DNA of 8,815 nt from DASQVO01 sp035640715 (lineage in GTDB: Bacteria > Actinomycetota > Actinomycetes > Streptosporangiales > Streptosporangiaceae), in contig DASQVO010000517.1 in the NCBI GenBank assembly GCA_035640715.1, positions 1 to 8,815 of the forward strand, read 5' to 3'. Below the pieces are notes generated by a model that saw only the letters and a list, made by a program, of their open reading frames with translations, was not told the DNA's origin and did no database searches. Positions within the stretch are counted from its first letter, which is position 1. Each line of letters opens with the position of its first letter. This document shows positions 6,935-8,815 of this stretch, piece by piece. The translations under genes and the position numbers were made by a program.

Positions 6935-6954
6935 TACCATGTTGGTATCATAAT
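6935..6954 (+). promoter_or_regulatory. Candidate GntR operator overlapping a -10-like sequence
   Basis: An inverted repeat TACCA-TGT-TGGTA (6935-6947) lies directly upstream of the GntR gene. It runs into TATCATAAT, which holds the -10-like hexamer CATAAT (6949-6954). FadR-subfamily GntR proteins usually bind short inverted repeats with TGGT/ACCA half-sites in intergenic regions next to their own gene. Autoregulation and control of the divergent operon are the natural inference. Confidence 0.45.
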
Positions 6955-6970
6955 CCGCTACCGTGTGCTC

Positions 6971-7681
6971 ATGGCCGAGCGACCTCCTACACTCAAAGCT
7001 CGCACCCCGCCGCCCTGGACTGAAGAAGACAGCGTGGTCCGGTCGGTGCTGGCGGACGGCGTTTACGAGCTGGTCAAGGCGAAGCTCATGGACAACGTCG
7101 TAGAGCCGGGCGCCCGGCTCTCCATCGACGCGCTTTCGCGGGACCTGGCTGTATCCGCCACCCCGATCCGAGAGGCATTGGCCAGGCTCGAGTCGGACGG
7201 CTTGGTGGTGAAGCGCCCGCACCGCGGCTACACCGCCGCCCCGCGCATCGATGCCCGGGCCTTCGACGAGCTCTTCCGGATGCGTCTCCTCCTGGAGCCG
7301 GCCAGCGCGTCGTGGGCGGCACAAGCCGCGAGCGCTAAGCAGATCGCGGCGATGGAAGACCTCATCGCCGCGATGAGGACCCCCGTGACCGGTGACAGCT
7401 ACGAGAGCTACCGGGCGTTCGCGGCACAGGACGCGGCCTTCCACCTGGCACTCGCCGAGGCGAGCGGCGTCCGGCTGATGGCCGAGATCCTGGCCCGCCT
7501 GCATCCGCACACCCAGCTCTACCGCCTCTACTACACGGTGGGGATCGGCGAGGAGACGGTCGCCGAGCACAGCCGGGTGATCGAGGCCGTTTCCCGCCGC
7601 GACGCCGACGCCGCCGAGGCGGCCATGACTGCGCACTTGTCGGCGTCACGTCAGCGCCTGGCGCCTGCCGTCGAGCGATGA
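6971..7681 (+). CDS. GntR-family transcriptional regulator, FCD (FadR) subfamily
   Basis: The product is a 236-residue DNA-binding regulator with an N-terminal winged helix-turn-helix and a C-terminal FCD ligand domain. The DNA-binding signature LAVSATPIREALARLESDGL leads into a wing at VVKRPHRGYTAA. The FCD domain starts near FRMRLLLEPASA and contains DAAFHLALAEASG and EHSRVIEAV...AMTAHL, whose Asp and His residues normally bind a metal. Such regulators usually respond to organic or sugar acids, so a pathway intermediate such as fuconate or a keto-deoxy acid is a plausible effector. It is divergent from the sugar operon. The ATG at 6971 is preferred; an in-frame GTG at 6965 is possible. The open frame upstream to 6500 runs antisense through the FAH gene and is not coding. 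No Shine-Dalgarno is visible, and a -10-like CATAAT lies only 10-16 bases upstream of these start codons, so the mRNA may be nearly leaderless. Its last seven codons form part of a long hairpin. Confidence 0.92.
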   Translation: MAERPPTLKARTPPPWTEEDSVVRSVLADGVYELVKAKLMDNVVEPGARLSIDALSRDLAVSATPIREALARLESDGLVVKRPHRGYTAAPRIDARAFDELFRMRLLLEPASASWAAQAASAKQIAAMEDLIAAMRTPVTGDSYESYRAFAAQDAAFHLALAEASGVRLMAEILARLHPHTQLYRLYYTVGIGEETVAEHSRVIEAVSRRDADAAEAAMTAHLSASRQRLAPAVER

Positions 7682-7709
7682 CCCGCTGACGGCAGACGCC
7701 AGGGCGCTG
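7652..7709. terminator. Long hairpin across the GntR stop codon, candidate bidirectional terminator
   Basis: The 21-base left arm (7652-7672), within the end of the GntR coding sequence, pairs with the 22-base right arm (7688-7709) with one mismatch and one bulged base. Inside it, AGCG (7674-7677) pairs with CGCT (7684-7687), leaving the stop codon in the apical loop. No T-tract follows. It sits between convergent genes, 12 bases beyond the stop of the beta-helix pseudogene on the other strand. Confidence 0.75.
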
Positions 7710-7721
7710 CTGCGTAAATCC

Positions 7722-8079
7722 TCAGTTGAGGACCGTGAAGGCACCGACCGCGAGCCGGCCGCTCACGTCGACGGTGAAGGCCGCACCGGCGGCAGACGTG
7801 CAGGACACGTCCATGCCGCAGCCGCCCCGATCCGCGCGCACGCCGTCGACGTAGAGCTCACGTGTATTCACGCCCCGGAGCCGGGGCGCTCCAGATGTTC
7901 TTCGCAGGGTTGTGCAGGGTCCAGCCGGTCAGCCGCTTCGCGGCCGCGGCCGGCGATCTGCCGGCGATCTGGGCATTGGAGACCGTGACCCCGGCGAGCG
8001 TGGCAACGGTTAGTACGGCGAAGGCCTTCACGGCGGAAACGATGCGGTGGCGACGAGGTGCGGCACGGCTTGGGATCAC
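7722..8079 (-). pseudogene. Broken secreted parallel beta-helix protein (possible glycan-active enzyme)
   Basis: The gene starts with GTG at 8079, preceded by an AAAGG ribosome site. The N-terminus is a signal peptide: an Arg-rich region (RAAPRRHR) followed by the hydrophobic VSAVKAFAVLTVATLAGVTV. Then comes RLTGWTLHNPAKNIWSAPAPG, which resembles a conserved segment of actinobacterial right-handed parallel beta-helix proteins. One extra G in the run at 7873-7876 shifts the frame and gives a stop at once (REYT*). Dropping that base restores PGVNTRELYVDGVRADR, the expected continuation. After this the frame runs into a short C-terminal-looking stretch ending GRLAVGAFTVLN and stops at 7722. Intact relatives are usually several hundred residues long, so most of the helix is gone, and the segment normally between signal peptide and GWTLH is also missing. 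The enzyme class is an inference; an alpha-L-fucosidase-type role would suit the neighbourhood but is unproven. Confidence 0.72.
7871..7888. repeat. Perfect GC inverted repeat at the pseudogene frameshift
   Basis: CGCCCCGG and CCGGGGCG (8-base arms, 2-base centre) form a perfect palindrome containing the extra base that breaks the beta-helix frame. Removing that base would make the palindrome imperfect. Such a GC hairpin is a plausible site for both true slippage and a sequencing error. Confidence 0.6.
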
Positions 8080-8208
8080 GACGATGCCTTTCGGACCGGT
8101 GGATGAGGAGCCGGATCCGCGTTGCGCCCGTATGTGGCCGCCTCCGGATGTTCATGCGAAGGTAAATCCTCGCTGACCCTGGACGATGGCGGCAGGCTGT
8201 AGCTAAAT

Positions 8209-8225
8209 CCTATATCATCCATGAT
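8209..8225 (-). promoter_or_regulatory. Candidate upstream element of the beta-helix pseudogene
   Basis: CCTATATCATCCATGAT contains the inverted repeat ATCAT-CC-ATGAT (8214-8225) and matches the element at 6901-6916. It lies 130 bases upstream of the pseudogene start codon. It may be a -10 region or operator; the regulator is not demonstrated. Confidence 0.4.
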
Positions 8226-8240
8226 TACTGGCATCGGTGA

Positions 8241-8399
8241 GTGACCGACGGGCTGAAAGCAGGAGAGCTCAAGACGACGCTGGATAAGTCACTGCGCGCC
8301 ACGGTGAATTCCGATGACCCCGCGTATTTCGCTGCCTACTCGGTTGTAGCGGCAGGTCAGTGGCCTGTGAGCCAGCCACGCGGCCAGCACGGGCGCTGA
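8241..8399 (+). CDS. Possible small ORF of 52 residues, unknown function
   Basis: A GTG-initiated frame reads MTDGLKAGELKTTLDKSLRA at its N-terminus and ends GQHGR. The first 40 codons have fairly natural composition and a soluble, helical look. A GC hairpin 18 bases past the stop (8417-8431) could end its transcript. Against it are the absence of a well-spaced ribosome site (only GGTGA abutting the start), its short length, and no family I recognise. It may be a real small protein or the stump of a lost gene. Confidence 0.25.
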   Translation: MTDGLKAGELKTTLDKSLRATVNSDDPAYFAAYSVVAAGQWPVSQPRGQHGR

Positions 8400-8658
8400 G
8401 CCGACGATTAGCACACCGCCGGTTTCCGGCGCCCTGGTGATCTTCAAATATCAGCCCTGACCTGGGGTTTTACATGGTGACAGGTGGTGGATTGGAACCA
8501 TCGCCGATTCGGCGCACTGGAAAGGCAGGCCCCAAACTGAGACCGCCGGCCTGGAGCCTCATTCGCCGGACGGTGGCCCCGGGACTCGCCACGATGCCGT
8601 CGCTGGGTTATGAGTCAGGCGAGCGCCGTCTATGAGAGATTGTTCACTTGATTAAACG
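8400..8658. other. Non-coding stretch with a small hairpin
   Basis: No gene is supported here. CGCCGG-TTT-CCGGCG (8417-8431) is a perfect 6-bp stem with a 3-base loop and could be a terminator for transcription entering from the left. An ATG frame at 8474-8635 (53 codons) looks like chance. The bases just beyond the histidine kinase stop (8640-8658) are AT-rich, without a convincing terminator. Confidence 0.45.
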
Positions 8659-8815
8659 TCATGCCGTCCCCCCAAGGCGCAGGCAGCTGCCGAGGGGCAG
8701 GGCGATCTCTACGGCGGTGCCCGCACCGGGCGGGCTGTGCAGCGAGATCTGGCCGCCGAGCGCCTCGGCCCGGTCCTTGAGCCCGACCAGGCCCGAGCCG
8801 CCGGTGACATCGGCG
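8659..8815 (-). CDS. Sensor histidine kinase, C-terminal 51 residues (5' part outside window)
   Basis: This is the end of a minus-strand frame that enters from the right edge. It contains GSGLVGLKDRAEALGGQISL, the G2 box and following strand of the HATPase_c domain of NarL-type (HisKA_3) two-component kinases. SPPGAGTAVEIALPL, the usual domain end, follows. A ten-residue tail leads to the TGA at 8659-8661. The kinase domain binds ATP and phosphorylates a partner response regulator. In this class the regulator gene often follows the kinase, but here 260 bases without a gene follow on its downstream side, so a partner is more likely outside the window. The input domain and signal cannot be seen. 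Confidence 0.85.
   Translation of the reverse strand, partial: ADVTGGSGLVGLKDRAEALGGQISLHSPPGAGTAVEIALPLGSCLRLGGTA

Noticed and set aside
6500..6970. N-terminal extension of the GntR frame back to 6500
   Set aside because: It is antisense to the FAH gene and its promoter region. The GntR domain starts normally from 6965-6971.
8488..8515. Minus-strand sequence resembling a tRNA T-arm (GGTTCCAATCC)
   Set aside because: The T-loop lacks the invariant TTCGA core, and no acceptor, D or anticodon arms can be folded around it.
8474..8635. 53-codon ATG frame
   Set aside because: It has no ribosome site, atypical composition and no recognisable family, so it is likely chance.
1..8815. CRISPR arrays, insertion sequences, rRNA or tRNA genes
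   Set aside because: No spaced repeat arrays, transposase motifs or RNA gene signatures were seen on either strand.

Overview
The window is very GC-rich DNA with strong G/C third-position bias, several GTG starts, a Tat-exported phospholipase C and a GntR/FCD regulator. This points to a high-GC actinobacterium (Streptomyces/Micromonospora/Streptosporangium type). The genus cannot be fixed from the sequence.

Layout. Positions 1-1707 (minus) hold a phosphocholine-type phospholipase C that runs off the left edge. After a 322-base divergent intergenic region comes a dead DHA2-type MFS exporter (2030-2868, plus). It has lost its middle third and carries a one-base insertion. A perfect 8-bp hairpin (2919-2942) separates it from the main unit, a tight five-gene minus-strand operon at 2962-6742. 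In transcription order this encodes a fumarylacetoacetase-family hydrolase, a short-chain dehydrogenase, a RhaM-type mutarotase, an amidohydrolase-2 lactonase and an aldo/keto reductase. A GntR/FCD regulator (6971-7681, plus) is divergent from it. Right of the regulator lie a long hairpin over its stop codon, a broken secreted beta-helix gene (7722-8079, minus), a 0.58-kb region with only a doubtful 52-codon ORF, and the C-terminus of a sensor histidine kinase (8659-8815, minus).

How the genes fit together. The five enzymes match the non-phosphorylative (oxidative) degradation of L-fucose or a closely related 6-deoxy sugar: mutarotation, oxidation at C1 to the lactone, lactone opening to the aldonate, [dehydration], oxidation of the 2-keto-3-deoxy acid, and cleavage of the diketo acid to pyruvate plus lactate. 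The aldonate dehydratase and a sugar transporter are not in the window. The GntR protein is the obvious local regulator. An inverted repeat lies just upstream of its start, and a 16-base element resembling one in the operon's upstream region also lies upstream of the beta-helix pseudogene. That suggests a secreted glycan-active enzyme once belonged to the same regulon.

Nothing here is a clearly unprecedented system. The most interesting points are the apparently incomplete sugar pathway, two decayed genes on either side of it, the shared upstream element, and the long hairpin built into the end of the regulator gene.
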